Source: Paracoccaceae bacterium
GTDB taxonomy: Bacteria > Pseudomonadota > Alphaproteobacteria > Rhodobacterales > Rhodobacteraceae
Direction: 5' to 3'
Length of the DNA stretch: 6,045 nucleotides
NCBI GenBank assembly: GCA_026709725.1
Contig: JAPOSK010000193.1
Coordinates: 1-6,045, forward strand
Positions 5,753 to 6,045 of the stretch are shown here, one piece after another. How positions within the stretch are numbered: the stretch's first letter is position 1; each line of letters opens with the position of its first letter. The translations under genes and the position numbers were made by a program. The notes under the pieces are model-generated. The model saw only the letters and a program-made list of their open reading frames with translations, searched no databases and was not told the origin of the DNA.

Positions 5753-6045
5753 ATGCGCGATGCACGTTATGACATCCTTTTTGAATCGGTTCCGATCGGA
5801 CCCCTGACCACCAGGAATCGGTTCTATCAGGTCCCGCACTGCAACGGCGGTGGTTATCGGGATCCGTCCGCTGCTGCCGAAATGCGTGGCATCAAGGCGG
5901 AAGGGGGTTGGGGCGTGATCTTCACCGAACAGTGCGAGATTCATCATACCAGCGAAATTGCGCCCTTCATCGAACTGCGCCTCTGGGAGGACAGGGACAT
6001 TCCGCAATTGATGAATGTCGGATCGGGTGGTGGTATCCGTTTGAT
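5753..6045 (+). CDS. Trimethylamine/dimethylamine dehydrogenase family flavoprotein (N-terminal part)
   Basis: The first 97 residues of an FMN-dependent amine dehydrogenase of the old yellow enzyme superfamily; the rest lies beyond the right edge. Related enzymes are about 700 residues, with an FMN barrel, a 4Fe-4S cluster and an ADP-binding domain, and oxidatively split amines into a smaller amine and an aldehyde. The chain lines up with Methylophilus trimethylamine dehydrogenase without gaps from residue 2: YDILFE (6-11), IGP (15-17), RNRFYQVPHC (21-30), KAEGGW (48-53), TE (58-59). Cys30 matches the cysteine that binds FMN covalently as 6-S-cysteinyl-FMN. Position 60 is Gln, as in dimethylamine and histamine dehydrogenases, where trimethylamine dehydrogenase has Tyr60. 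The start is ATG 5753-5755, with GGGAGG (5741-5746) 6 bases upstream. The last dozen codons (from PQLMNV) no longer follow the family, so integrity past about 6010 is uncertain. The gene is divergent from the five-gene operon. Confidence 0.9.
   Translation, partial: MRDARYDILFESVPIGPLTTRNRFYQVPHCNGGGYRDPSAAAEMRGIKAEGGWGVIFTEQCEIHHTSEIAPFIELRLWEDRDIPQLMNVGSGGGIRL

Noticed and set aside
5378..6007. A 209-codon minus-strand open frame covering the amine dehydrogenase start and part of the intergenic region
   Set aside because: It overlaps a clear family N-terminus on the other strand and its translation resembles no protein I know.
1..6045. Defence system, mobile element, CRISPR array, tRNA or rRNA
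   Set aside because: No matching genes, regular repeat arrays, transposase motifs or cloverleaf-like sequences were seen.

Overview
The window looks like part of an alphaproteobacterial chromosome, probably a Rhizobiales or Rhodobacterales type. It is GC-rich and tightly packed, and the protein families (PuuC-like aldehyde dehydrogenase, DUF1028, an arginine-less Rid protein, a dimethylamine-dehydrogenase-like flavoprotein) are common in that class. This placement rests on protein style only. No rRNA, tRNA, CRISPR array, insertion sequence or integrase was seen.

Layout. Five genes lie head to tail on the minus strand. In transcription order they are: a flavin-dependent monooxygenase-like protein (5005 to 3725), a Rid/YjgF-family protein (3701 to 3285), a DUF1028 Ntn-hydrolase-like protein (3219 to 2545), a PuuC-like aldehyde dehydrogenase (2520 to 1024), and a LysR-type regulator that starts at a TTG codon (999) and runs off the left edge. 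The gaps are 23, 65, 24 and 24 bases with no obvious terminator, so they probably form one operon. A gene-free stretch of about 750 bases (5006 to 5752) follows. The plus-strand gene at 5753 then runs off the right edge. It is the N-terminus of a trimethylamine/dimethylamine dehydrogenase family flavoprotein.

How it may work together (inference). The plus-strand enzyme keeps the family's FMN-linking cysteine (Cys30). At position 60 it has Gln, as in dimethylamine and histamine dehydrogenases, where trimethylamine dehydrogenase has Tyr. It would oxidise a secondary or substituted amine, releasing an aldehyde. The aldehyde dehydrogenase could take such an aldehyde to the acid, the monooxygenase could oxygenate a nitrogen or carbon, the Rid protein could handle an enamine or imine intermediate, and the DUF1028 protein could cleave an amide. 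The LysR protein, last in the operon, would sense a pathway metabolite. The substrate cannot be read from the sequence. The set looks like an uncharacterised amine or amino-acid-derivative catabolic locus.

The divergent control region is long and structured. It has three GTGCAC palindromes, each touching a short inverted repeat, a tandem 13-base repeat, a LysR-box-like dyad, and a 10-bp hairpin just upstream of the dehydrogenase ribosome binding site.
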